From G965116155 sp965116155 (GTDB lineage Bacteria; Bdellovibrionota; Bdellovibrionia; Bdellovibrionales; UBA1609): DNA of 64,000 nt. The position numbers and the translations under genes are program-made. Below are positions 24,881 to 32,485 of this stretch, piece by piece. The stretch spans positions 1,054,001 through 1,118,000 of the forward strand of contig OZ220488.1 of NCBI GenBank assembly GCA_965116155.1, read 5' to 3'. The notes under the pieces were generated by a model that had not been told where the DNA came from, did not search any database, and saw nothing but the letters and a program-made list of their open reading frames with translations. How positions within the stretch are numbered: the first letter of the stretch is position 1; each line of letters begins with the position of its first letter.

Positions 24881-25256
24881 GCTGAAGTATGTTCTCCGGC
24901 TGACTCTGGCTTAAGTTAGAGCGCTAGTAAAATTCTCTGAAGCAAAGCGGCGGCATCCTGACAGCCTCTGCAGGAGGCGACGATCAGGGTGCCAAGCGTC
25001 TTACAGAGAATTTTGCGACCTATAAGGGATCTGCGTGCCTGTAAGATAGAGTATTAAAACCCTAATAGGGCATGAGTACGCGACAGCCGGAAGTGCGTAA
25101 GCATAAAAGTGTTAGTGAGGGTGCCCTGGCCAGAGAGCGCAGCCTGCTGACACACCTTTAGGTGAGCAAGGCAAGCGGCCTAAGCTAGGGCACCCTCACG
25201 TGCTGGATAGCTTTTCCCCGGAGAACATACTTCAGTCACGACTAGAGTAGTCGTGA
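24881..25256 (+). repeat. Composite repeat with outer inverted copies: A element plus B element
   Basis: The composite is bounded by GCTGAAGTATGTTCTCCGG (24881-24899) and its complement CCGGAGAACATACTTCAG (25218-25235). Inside are a type A element (24916-25027, TTAGAGCGCTAG to CGACCTATAAGG, arms AAAATTCTCTG and CAGAGAATTTT) and a complete type B element (25094-25209, TGCGTAAGCATAAAAG to CACGTGCTGGATA). Just after is a perfect hairpin, AGTCACGACT-5 nt-AGTCGTGACT (25233-25257), next to the stop of the 25270 gene. The stretch 24729-24880 includes GCTGTCTAGTGCACAAA (24824), also found at 50185. No gene is seen in this 540-bp gap. Confidence 0.85.
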
Positions 25257-25269
25257 CTGGTACAACTTA

Positions 25270-25647
25270 TTAGCCCTTTAATTGGTGCACGAGATTCTTG
25301 AGGCTGTCCCGGAAAGTGACTTGGATTTTCCCAGGATAAACAGCCGTAACAAAGCCCACGCCAAATGTGGGGTGGTTGATGCTTTGGTTTAGGCTGTAGT
25401 CGTTTTTCATATTGTACGGCAGGCTGTCTTGGTCGTTGGTGTCGTTGCGCTTGGCCCACTCTTGCTCGCGGGCTTGCTGCGCCTTTAGCTTGCGGGTGCC
25501 GGTTTTGCGTTTTGTGCCAGTGACGGATTTGGTTTTTTTTGCACTTTTTGCCGTGGTTACAGATTTTTTTTTGTTCGCTTTGCCGGCCTTTTTTTTGGCT
25601 GTTTTTGGGGCGGCGGCTTTTGGTTTTTTCGTTTTCGCAGTTGGCAT
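25270..25647 (-). CDS. Lys-rich histone-H1-like tail fused to a small tudor/PcrA-C-like domain
   Basis: 125 residues. The first about 60 residues are Lys/Ala/Thr-rich with KKPKAAAPKTAKKKAGKANKK-type patterning, like the disordered tails of histone H1 and bacterial Hc1/AlgP-type proteins. The last about 50 residues (INHPTFGVGFVTAVYPGKIQVTFRDSLKNLVHQLKG) follow the pattern of the SH3/tudor-like module at the C terminus of PcrA/UvrD or CarD-type proteins (h-HP-FG-G-V, K-x-V-x-F). A DNA- or RNA-polymerase-associated packaging role is plausible. It is divergent from the SWIB-histone gene at 25816. The ATG at 25647 fits; a frame in the opposite strand is rejected. Confidence 0.75.
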   Translation of the reverse strand: MPTAKTKKPKAAAPKTAKKKAGKANKKKSVTTAKSAKKTKSVTGTKRKTGTRKLKAQQAREQEWAKRNDTNDQDSLPYNMKNDYSLNQSINHPTFGVGFVTAVYPGKIQVTFRDSLKNLVHQLKG

Positions 25648-25815
25648 AATACCTACAGTATGCGCCGAGGCTGCTAAATAGGTCTAGAAGGGTGTGGTTT
25701 TTTTTTGGACAAAGGTCTTTTTATTTGCCACACTTTTTATGTGTGCCCCTAAAAAAGTGTTACTGGGTGCATGTATGGCAAATTATCAGCAAACTAAATT
25801 CAGGAGGAACATAAC

Positions 25816-26463
25816 ATGGCCGCAAGAAAAACAAAAACCACTAGCAAAAGAGCTAAAAAAGCTGCACCTAAGAGAACCGCAGCCAAAAAGCGCCCCACAG
25901 CAAAAAAAAGCACGGCTAAAAAAAGGACTGTAGCAAAAAAATCTACCGCTAAAAAGCGCGCCACAGCCAAAAGGGGCGCGGCTAAAAAAAGAACCACAAA
26001 AAAAGCGGCACCTAAAAAGAGAACCGCAGCCAAAAAAAGCACAGCCAGAAAAACAGCGGCCAAAAAGCGAACCGCAGCCAAAAAAAGCACAGCCAGAAAA
26101 ACAGCGGCCAAAAAGCGAACCGCCGCAAAAAAAAGCACCGCTAAAAGAGGCGCGGCTAAAAAAAGAGTGGCCGCCAAGCGTGCCCCTAAAAAAGCCGCCA
26201 CAAAAAAAGCCAAGCGCAAGCCGAACCCGGCCTTTATGCGCAAGCTGACGCCTTCGTCTTCTTTGGCCGCAGTGGTGGGCGCTGATGCCCTACCCCGCAC
26301 AGAGGTGGTAAAAAAGCTATGGGCTTACATTAGAAAGCACAAGCTTCAAAACCCTGCCAACAAGCGCAACATTAAGGCCGACGCCAAGTTGCAGCCCATA
26401 TTCAAAAAGCCCGAGGTCTCTATGTTTGAAATGACCAAACTCGTAGCTGGGCACTTGAAGTAA
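25816..26463 (+). CDS. Histone-H1-like Lys/Ala-rich protein with C-terminal SWIB/MDM2 domain
   Basis: 215 residues. Residues 1-135 are built from short units such as AAKKRTAAKKSTARKT, very basic and likely disordered, binding DNA backbone. Residues 140-215 form a SWIB domain (AFMRKLTPSSSLAAVVGADALPRTEVVKKLW, KHKLQNPANKRNIKADAKLQPIFKK, SMFEMTKLVAGHL). SWIB-histone fusions are known in chlamydiae and a few other bacteria and are thought to act on chromosome structure. AGGAGG sits 6 bp before ATG 25816. It is divergent from the Lys-rich gene at 25647 and convergent with rnr, whose stop is 4 bp away. Confidence 0.9.
   Translation: MAARKTKTTSKRAKKAAPKRTAAKKRPTAKKSTAKKRTVAKKSTAKKRATAKRGAAKKRTTKKAAPKKRTAAKKSTARKTAAKKRTAAKKSTARKTAAKKRTAAKKSTAKRGAAKKRVAAKRAPKKAATKKAKRKPNPAFMRKLTPSSSLAAVVGADALPRTEVVKKLWAYIRKHKLQNPANKRNIKADAKLQPIFKKPEVSMFEMTKLVAGHLK
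26021..26164 (+). repeat. 48-bp in-frame tandem repeat in the SWIB-histone gene
   Basis: Copies begin GAACCGCAGCC at 26021 and 26069 and are nearly identical over 48 bp; a third, diverged copy begins at 26117. Each encodes 16 residues of the Lys/Ala tail. Copy number changes would shift tail length without breaking the frame. Confidence 0.85.
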
Positions 26464-26467
26464 GCCG

Positions 26468-28525
26468 CTAACGCCTGGGCTTACGCCGCCTGCCGCGGCG
26501 TGGGCCTTTAGCACAACGAGCCTCTCTCCCTGAGGGGCTTGCTTTTTTGTCATCCAACGCAAAATTTATGAATCCGTACGCTACATCAACACTGGTCAAG
26601 CGCACCTTGAATGCATCGCCCACGCGGATATTGCCCAAGCCTGCTCCCTTAGGACTGCGTAGGGACATGCTTTTTTCGTCAAACTCATACCCGTACCCCG
26701 GCAGCTCTGACATAGGCACCAAACCCTCGCAATCGTACTGCCTCACGCTCACAAACACTCCAAAAGGGGCCGCCTTGCTCACCAAGGCCTCAAAGTCCTG
26801 CCCCACAAACTGCTGCATAAAGCGCGCTTTTTTTATGCTCACCAATTGGCGCTCGGCTTTGACACTACGTTGCTCACAAGCGCTTAACACCGTGCCAGCC
26901 GTTTGCAAATAAGCATCCGCTAGCTTGCTGTACCCCTCTACCCCAAGGGCAGATTTTAACACCCTATGCACAATTAGATCCGGATACCTCCTAATGGGTG
27001 AGGTAAAATGCGTATAATGCTCAAAGCCCAAACCAAAATGGTGCTTGTTGTTGCTGCTATAAACCGCCTGGTTCATGCACCTTAAGGTCAAAATATGCAA
27101 AATCCGCTCCTCAGGCATACCGGCACAATTTTGCAAAGCCTGGGTCAGGCTGTGCTGGAGGTTGTTTTTGTCTAGATTCTTAGCTGCACCGAGGCGTTTT
27201 AAAAAGGCCTGCAAAATCTCTAGCTCTTCGCTCTTGGGAGGCTCGTGCACACGGTACAAAACCCCGTACCCTTTTTGCGCCAAAAACTCCGCCGCCGATA
27301 CATTGGCCCGCAGCATGAGCTCCTCTATTAGCTTATGCGAAAAAAGCCTCGCACTCCTTAACACATCCACCGGCTCGCCTAGCTCGTTAACCCGCACTAT
27401 GCTCTCGGGGATTTCTAGATTCAGCGAGCCTTCTTTGTATCGCTTTTGCGCCAGCCGCTGTGCCAGCTGCTGCGCCCGCAACAAAGGCTCTACAATAAAA
27501 GCCTCGCCCTGGGCATCGCCATCTAGCAACCCTTGCACTCGGCCATAAGTTAAACGCGCCTTACTGCAAATAACACCCTCGTAAAAGGCCCTATGAGTTG
27601 CACAGGCTTGGGCATCCAGGTGAGTCTCGCTCACTAACACCAAGCGCGGCTTATGCGGCACGAGTGAGCACAAATTATTGCTCAAAGCCTCGGGCAGCAT
27701 CGGGTTTACAAAACGCGGAAAATAAGTGCTCGTACCTCTGGCGTAGGCGTCTTTGTCCACAGGATCCCCAGGCTTAACATAGTGGCTCACATCCGCTATA
27801 GCTACATACAGCTTAAAGCCACCCGATGGAGTGCTTTCTACATAAATAGCATCGTCATAGTCCTGGGCCGTCACGCCATCGATGGTGACAAAGTTTTTGT
27901 CACGCAAATCTTTACGCAACCGAAAGTCCTTAACCCCAGGCTCTACTTGCCCCAAGGCACGCGCCTGAGCCAAGCACTCCGCACTAAACTCCTGCGGCAC
28001 CTGGTGCTCGTAAAGCACGCGTTCGTTGTCTCCCGCAGCCCCCATGCCGCCCTTTAAAACACCCACCACCTCGGCGCTAAAGCCCTTAATATGATCCGGA
28101 TAACTTAACACCCGCGCCACCACCCACGCGCCGTCCTTTAAATGATCAAACTTACCCAAATACACCTTGAGGTCTTCGCCCCAGCTGCCATCAGAGTCCG
28201 CTATGACACCCCAACTGTCCGACGTAGCCTGCCACTTGCCCACAACTTGCTTTAAATGCCGCTCTACGATTTGAGTAACCTGTGCATAGCTCCTATCACC
28301 GCGCCTACGCCCTATGCGCGCGCGCACCCTATCGTTAGACATCGCACCCCCTAAAGACCGACGGGGAATGTAACAGTCATCCAGGTCTTTTTGCTCAGGA
28401 ATAAAAAACCCAAACCCATCGGGGTGCTTTTTGACCCGGCCTAAAAGCTCAGGGCCCTTAAGCTGCTTTTGCCTAGAAGAACTTTGCGCCCGCTTTTTGC
28501 GCCAATCAAACAACCTGCCCCCCAA
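26468..28525 (-). CDS. rnr: Ribonuclease R
   Basis: 685 residues. A 3'-to-5' exoribonuclease of the RNB family that degrades structured RNA. Domain order: basic N terminus, cold-shock/OB domains (PDGFGFFIPEQKDLDDCYIP, about 33-52), RNB catalytic domain with TIDGVTAQDYDDAIYVE (metal-binding Asp cluster) and the later HYTHFTSPIRRYPDLIVHR, S1 domain (about 575-660), and an Arg-rich end. The start is not clear: TTG 28525 is the only nearby candidate, and a type A repeat begins 1 bp upstream at 28526. The repeat may therefore have replaced the original 5' region and promoter. It is convergent with the SWIB-histone gene, whose stop lies 4 bp away, and downstream of sufE on the same strand across the repeat. 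Confidence 0.95.
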   Translation of the reverse strand: MGGRLFDWRKKRAQSSSRQKQLKGPELLGRVKKHPDGFGFFIPEQKDLDDCYIPRRSLGGAMSNDRVRARIGRRRGDRSYAQVTQIVERHLKQVVGKWQATSDSWGVIADSDGSWGEDLKVYLGKFDHLKDGAWVVARVLSYPDHIKGFSAEVVGVLKGGMGAAGDNERVLYEHQVPQEFSAECLAQARALGQVEPGVKDFRLRKDLRDKNFVTIDGVTAQDYDDAIYVESTPSGGFKLYVAIADVSHYVKPGDPVDKDAYARGTSTYFPRFVNPMLPEALSNNLCSLVPHKPRLVLVSETHLDAQACATHRAFYEGVICSKARLTYGRVQGLLDGDAQGEAFIVEPLLRAQQLAQRLAQKRYKEGSLNLEIPESIVRVNELGEPVDVLRSARLFSHKLIEELMLRANVSAAEFLAQKGYGVLYRVHEPPKSEELEILQAFLKRLGAAKNLDKNNLQHSLTQALQNCAGMPEERILHILTLRCMNQAVYSSNNKHHFGLGFEHYTHFTSPIRRYPDLIVHRVLKSALGVEGYSKLADAYLQTAGTVLSACEQRSVKAERQLVSIKKARFMQQFVGQDFEALVSKAAPFGVFVSVRQYDCEGLVPMSELPGYGYEFDEKSMSLRSPKGAGLGNIRVGDAFKVRLTSVDVAYGFINFALDDKKASPSGREARCAKGPRRGRRRKPRR

Positions 28526-28712
28526 TTAGAGCGCTAGGAAAATGCCATGGGATAAAGCACATCTTCCTGATAGCACCCCTAGGTGCGGCCATCAGGAAGA
28601 TAAGCGTCCCACATGGCATTTTCCGACCTATGAAGCTACTATGAGCCTGTAGCGAAGGGCCAAAGGCCCGTAGCGACCATGTTTTTGTCAAAGTTCCGTG
28701 CATTGAGTAAGC
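28526..28712 (+). repeat. Type A palindromic element plus linker module
   Basis: The head TTAGAGCGCTAG (28526-28537), arms GGAAAATGCCATGGGA and CCCACATGGCATTTTCC, central AGCACCCCTAGGTGC, and tail CGACCTATGAAG (28624-28635) form one element. It is followed by the linker GAAGGGCCAAAGGCCC and GTCAAAGTTCCGTGCATTGAG (about 28655-28712), also seen at 6820-6880. It separates the start of rnr from the stop of sufE. Confidence 0.87.
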
Positions 28713-28725
28713 CACCTTTAAAGTG

Positions 28726-29178
28726 CTAGCTGTCTTTTATGCTTACGCACTTTAAAGCCAAAAGTTTTATATGCCTCACCATAGCCCCCAAGCCATTCAC
28801 CCTACCCATACTCAGCCCCTGCTGAAAACCCAGGGACTTTATAAAATCCGGCTGCACCTTTAACACCTGCTCCGCCCCCAGGCCCGAGTACAACCTAAAC
28901 AGCAACACCATGAGCCCTTTTACAATCAAAGCCTCACTGTCACCCATAAAGTGTATTCCCTCATCCTGCGGCTCAACACTGCGCTCTTGTTTTAAAATCC
29001 ATGTGCGCGACTGGCAGGCTTCGACCTCAAACTCCGGCCGCTTGTGCGCCGCGTCCAAACCCGGCAGGGTTTTGCCTAGCGAGATAATATGCCTATAACG
29101 CTGTTCCCAAGAGTCTAGAGCTTTAAAATCCGACAAAATGGCCGCATGACGCGCCGCCGCTGCGTTGTTTACTTCCAC
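28726..29178 (-). CDS. sufE: SufE-like sulfur acceptor
   Basis: 150 residues. It takes persulfide sulfur from the cysteine desulfurase SufS and passes it to SufB. Motifs: WEQRYRHIISLGKTLPGL (about 24-41), then EVEACQSRTWIL with the active-site Cys, and a C-terminal stretch GLSMGRVNGLGAMVRHIK matching the SufE fold. The ATG at 29178 and the length are typical. It is well away from sufBC (1-2261) in this window, so the suf genes are split. It follows clpB on the same strand with a gap of about 20 bp. Confidence 0.94.
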   Translation of the reverse strand: MEVNNAAAARHAAILSDFKALDSWEQRYRHIISLGKTLPGLDAAHKRPEFEVEACQSRTWILKQERSVEPQDEGIHFMGDSEALIVKGLMVLLFRLYSGLGAEQVLKVQPDFIKSLGFQQGLSMGRVNGLGAMVRHIKLLALKCVSIKDS

Positions 29179-29199
29179 ACTCTCTCTAGTAACACACTC

Positions 29200-31776
29200 C
29201 TACTGCACCACCAAACTCATACCCAAATCATGCACCTGGCACTTCACACTAGCAGGCTTTTTAAAATTAGGCTCTAACATTTTTTGCGCCAAGGGATTAA
29301 GGAGCTCTTTTTTGATACAGCGCCGCAGGGGCCGCGCCCCGTAAGCAGGATCGAAGGCCTTTTTGGCAAAAAACCTCCACGCCTCTTGATCGTAAACCAG
29401 ATCCACGTCTTGCTCTTTTAGGTGCTTTTTTAAAGCGCCAAGCTGCAAGGCGGCGATGTTTTCTAGTGTTTTGGTGTTTATGGCGTTAAAGGTCAGGGTT
29501 TCGTCCACGCGGTTTAGCAGCTCGGGCGGAAAATGCAACCGCAAAGCCTCCATAACCTTTTGATCTCGTTCGGCTATGGTAAGGTTTTGGTCATTAGAAA
29601 ATTGCGACCCAATGTTAGACGTCATAACAATTAAGGCGTTTTTAAAGTTCACCTTGCGGCCTTGAGAATCTGTTAAGTGCCCCTCGTCTAAAAGCTGCAA
29701 CAGCACATTGCAGACCTCTTTGTGTGCTTTTTCGATCTCGTCAAACAGCACCACCGCATAAGGTTTGCGCCTTACGGGCTCTGTGAGTTGCCCTCCGCTC
29801 TCATGGCCCACGTAACCAGGAGGTGCTCCAATGAGGCGCGCAACAGAGTGTTTTTCGGTATATTCGCTCATGTCCACACGTACAATGTTTTGTTCGGAAT
29901 CAAACAAAAACTCCGCCAACGCCTTTACGGTTTCGGTTTTGCCCACACCGGTTGGGCCGAGAAACAAAAAACTCCCCATCGGCTGATTGGGGTTTGCAAT
30001 GCCTACGCGCGACCTTCTGACCGCATGGGCGATCACCTCTAGTGCATGGTCTTGACCCACCACACGCCGACGCAAAAAGTCCTCCATATGCAGCAGTTTG
30101 TCGCTTTCGGTTTGCAGCATTTTTTGCACTGGCACTCCTGTCCAGCGTGACACTATGGCGGCCACTTCTGCTACGTCTACCTCTTCCTTTAATAAAGCCT
30201 GCGGATTTTGCACCAGCTCTTGCACCTGTTTTTGAAAGATTTTAAGTTTTTTCTCACAATCTGGTAGCTTGGCGTATTTAATTTGCGCGGCTTTTTCTAG
30301 CTCGCCTGAGCGCTGGGCTTTTTCCATCTCCAAACGCAGCTGCTCCGCCTTGGCCTTGTTGGTTTTAACTTCTTTAATGGCGGTGGTTTCTTTTTGCCAC
30401 TGCGCCTCTAGCGCTTTTAGTGCTTTTTGTTTTTGATCCAGCTCTGTTTGAATTTTTTGCAAGCGCTCCTTGTGTTTTGCTCCTTTAAGCGCCTTTTGCT
30501 CCACCTGCAAGTGTGTAATGGCCCTACGCAAATGGTCCACCTCAAACGGAACGCTGCTAATTTCAATACTCAACCCACTTGCGGCCTCGTCTATCAGATC
30601 GATGGCTTTGTCGGGTAAAAACCTGTCCGTAATGTACCGATGCGAAAGCTGCACCGCCGACACCAGGGCCTCGTCACTAATGCGCACCCCATGGTGCAGC
30701 TCGTACCGCTCCTTAAGCCCACGCAAAATACTAAGCGCATCTTGAGACGAGGGCTCTTCGACCAGCACTTTTTGAAAGCGCCTCTCTAAGGCTTTGTCTT
30801 TTTCAATGTGCTGCCGGTATTCCTCTAAAGTAGTAGCCCCTATGGCATGCAGCTCGCCCCGCGCCAAAGCAGGCTTAAGCAACTGACCCGCATCCATAGG
30901 CCCCTCGGTTTTGCCTGCACCCACCAGGGTGTGCAGCTCATCAATAAATAAAATTATCTGCCCCTGGCTCCCCGTGACTTCTTTAATCACTGCCTTTAAA
31001 CGGTCCTCAAACTCCCCTCTGTACTTGCTCCCCGCCACCAAGGCTCCTAAATCCAAGGACAGCAGTTTTTTTCCTTTTAGAGCCTCAGGCACGTCTTCGT
31101 GCACAATGCGTACGGCCAAACCTTCGGCAATGGCGGTCTTGCCCACACCGGGTTCTCCTATAAGAACAGGGTTGTTTTTGGTGCGGCGAGCCAACACCTG
31201 GATAACCCGCCTAATTTCACTATCGCGCCCTATTACGGGATCCAGCTTTTGGTCTTGGGCCTTTTGGGTGAGGTCTTGCGCGTATTTTTGCAAAGCGTTA
31301 AATCCGCTCTCAGGGTGGGGGGTGTTAATTTTAGCGCCTCCTTGGTTTTGATGGTTAAATTTTGCCATAAATTGCTCATGGGTTACTCGGCAAAGCTGCG
31401 CCACCTGTGGCTGGGTCTCTAACATGCTAGCAAACAGATGGTGGGTAGAAATGTAAGCGTCTTGGTTTTGCTTGGCTCGCTTAGCAGCGCGCTGCAGCAC
31501 TTGCGAAACTTGTGCGCTGGGCATGAGCTTATTGCTGTCGCCTTCAACTTGGGGCAGGTTTGCTGTTTTTTGCAAAAAGGCTGTTTTTAGTGTTTGCGGC
31601 GGCACGCCGAGGGCTTGCAGCACCTCTGGCACTAGGCCATCGGGGGTGTCTTTTAGCAGACCGGACCCTAGGTGCCAAACTTCCAGAGCGGGGTTTTTTT
31701 GCTCTTGCGCGAGGCTGACGGCATGCTGCATAGCCTCTTGGGCTTTTTGAGTAAAATTAAAAGGCTCTTGGGGCAT
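29200..31776 (-). CDS. clpB: ClpB disaggregase
   Basis: 858 residues, the usual length. A heat-shock Hsp100 chaperone that rescues aggregated proteins with DnaK. Clp N domain at about 1-145; first AAA module with GEPGVGKTAIAEGLAV (about 208-223) and IDELHTLVGAG; coiled-coil M domain (about 410-520, rich in KALKALEAQWQKE); second AAA module with FLFLGPTGVGKTETVKALAEFLF and VVLFDEIEKAHKEV; C-terminal sensor GARPLRRCIKKELLNPLAQ. The start ATG 31776 matches the family N terminus MPQEPFNFTQKAQEAM. The gap to the divergent gene at 31821 is short and may hold a heat-shock promoter, but I cannot point to a clear one. Confidence 0.98.
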   Translation of the reverse strand: MPQEPFNFTQKAQEAMQHAVSLAQEQKNPALEVWHLGSGLLKDTPDGLVPEVLQALGVPPQTLKTAFLQKTANLPQVEGDSNKLMPSAQVSQVLQRAAKRAKQNQDAYISTHHLFASMLETQPQVAQLCRVTHEQFMAKFNHQNQGGAKINTPHPESGFNALQKYAQDLTQKAQDQKLDPVIGRDSEIRRVIQVLARRTKNNPVLIGEPGVGKTAIAEGLAVRIVHEDVPEALKGKKLLSLDLGALVAGSKYRGEFEDRLKAVIKEVTGSQGQIILFIDELHTLVGAGKTEGPMDAGQLLKPALARGELHAIGATTLEEYRQHIEKDKALERRFQKVLVEEPSSQDALSILRGLKERYELHHGVRISDEALVSAVQLSHRYITDRFLPDKAIDLIDEAASGLSIEISSVPFEVDHLRRAITHLQVEQKALKGAKHKERLQKIQTELDQKQKALKALEAQWQKETTAIKEVKTNKAKAEQLRLEMEKAQRSGELEKAAQIKYAKLPDCEKKLKIFQKQVQELVQNPQALLKEEVDVAEVAAIVSRWTGVPVQKMLQTESDKLLHMEDFLRRRVVGQDHALEVIAHAVRRSRVGIANPNQPMGSFLFLGPTGVGKTETVKALAEFLFDSEQNIVRVDMSEYTEKHSVARLIGAPPGYVGHESGGQLTEPVRRKPYAVVLFDEIEKAHKEVCNVLLQLLDEGHLTDSQGRKVNFKNALIVMTSNIGSQFSNDQNLTIAERDQKVMEALRLHFPPELLNRVDETLTFNAINTKTLENIAALQLGALKKHLKEQDVDLVYDQEAWRFFAKKAFDPAYGARPLRRCIKKELLNPLAQKMLEPNFKKPASVKCQVHDLGMSLVVQ

Positions 31777-31820
31777 GGGTAGTGTGGGCTCCTTGTAAGG
31801 CTATTGCCGCTACCTTAACC

Positions 31821-32117
31821 ATGTGCTTATATGGCCTGATGTCAATGCGCCAAGACTCAAAGCATAAGGGCCGAGCCGGCTCGTATGGGCCTGGCCGGGG
31901 TCAGCCCAAAAAGCGCATCATCCATGACGGCGTGCACCCAGCTGACTGGCGGCATGCGCCTATGCGGAACTCCTGTGGGTATTGCAGTTTTTACGCCCCT
32001 TTGGCGGGTCAATGCATGCTGGGGCATAGCACCCTGCCGCATAAATCTGCGGCCCAGGCGCAAGAGTTTAGTCTAAGTGGGCAAATCGCCCTATGTAGAT
32101 TTCTAGAAATAGATTAG
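31821..32117 (+). CDS. Small Cys-containing protein, unknown
   Basis: About 98 residues from ATG 31821; ATG 31839 would give MSMRQDSKHKG as the N terminus. Residues near the middle read RNSCGYCSFYAPLAGQCMLGH and near the end QIALCRFLEID, giving Cys-x2-Cys, a third Cys and a fourth near the C terminus, which could bind a metal. The pattern (S-C-x2-C-x-F...C-x-L-G and C-(R/K)-x-(F/L)-E) resembles small conserved hypothetical proteins of proteobacteria, but I cannot name a family. The stop codon TAG is part of the type A repeat head TTAGAGCGCTAG that begins at 32114. Confidence 0.55.
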   Translation: MCLYGLMSMRQDSKHKGRAGSYGPGRGQPKKRIIHDGVHPADWRHAPMRNSCGYCSFYAPLAGQCMLGHSTLPHKSAAQAQEFSLSGQIALCRFLEID

Positions 32118-32290
32118 AGCGCTAGGAAAATGCCCTGGGACAAAGTGCGTAAGCATAAAAGTGTTAGTGAGGACGCCCTGGCCAGAGAGCGCAGCCTGCT
32201 GACACACCTTTAGGTGTGCAAGGCAAGCGGTCTAAGCCAGAGCGTCCTCACGCGCTGGATAAAGCGCAGTCTCTAGCGCAACCCCCCATG
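32114..32290 (+). repeat. Type A element interrupted by a type B element with AAG duplication
   Basis: The A head TTAGAGCGCTAG (32114-32125) is followed by GGAAAATGCCCTGGGACAAAG, where A should continue CGCAGTCTCTAGCGCAA. Instead a complete B element (32146-32261, TGCGTAAGCATAAAAG to GCGCTGGATA) is present, after which AAG-CGCAGTCTCTAGCGCAA resumes. AAG is thus present on both sides. The A element then breaks off near 32290. From there to the next gene (32486) is another palindromic module (CTTTGGGC...GCCCAAGG, 32312-32336) and TTGACACG at about 32378, a possible -35; no clear -10 follows. Confidence 0.85.
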
Positions 32291-32485
32291 CTTTTAAAGA
32301 GAGTCTGAACGCTTTGGGCCTACTGACCGCCCAAGGCCGCCACACTGTCGTTAACGACAATACGGCTCTAACCTGCTTGACACGAATAATAAATAAATGC
32401 TGCTATTCAGAAAGTTTTAGTTTAAAAGGCCCCTCGCAAGAGCCAGTGAGGGCGCCATACCAATTGCCAACGCGCAGGATCCGCC

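Noticed and set aside
24881..25256. CRISPR-like array
   Set aside because: The repeats are palindromic, of different types and not evenly spaced; there are no spacers and no cas genes in the window.
25800..26300. Minus-strand open frame of 166 codons rich in Leu, Ala, Phe and Val (membrane-like)
   Set aside because: It is the complement of the Lys/Ala-rich histone tail; AAA/GCN codons read backwards give Phe, Leu and Ala runs.
32370..32410. TTGACA promoter ahead of the acidic-tailed histone gene
   Set aside because: TTGACA is present but no acceptable -10 lies 16-18 bp downstream, so it is mentioned only as a possibility.
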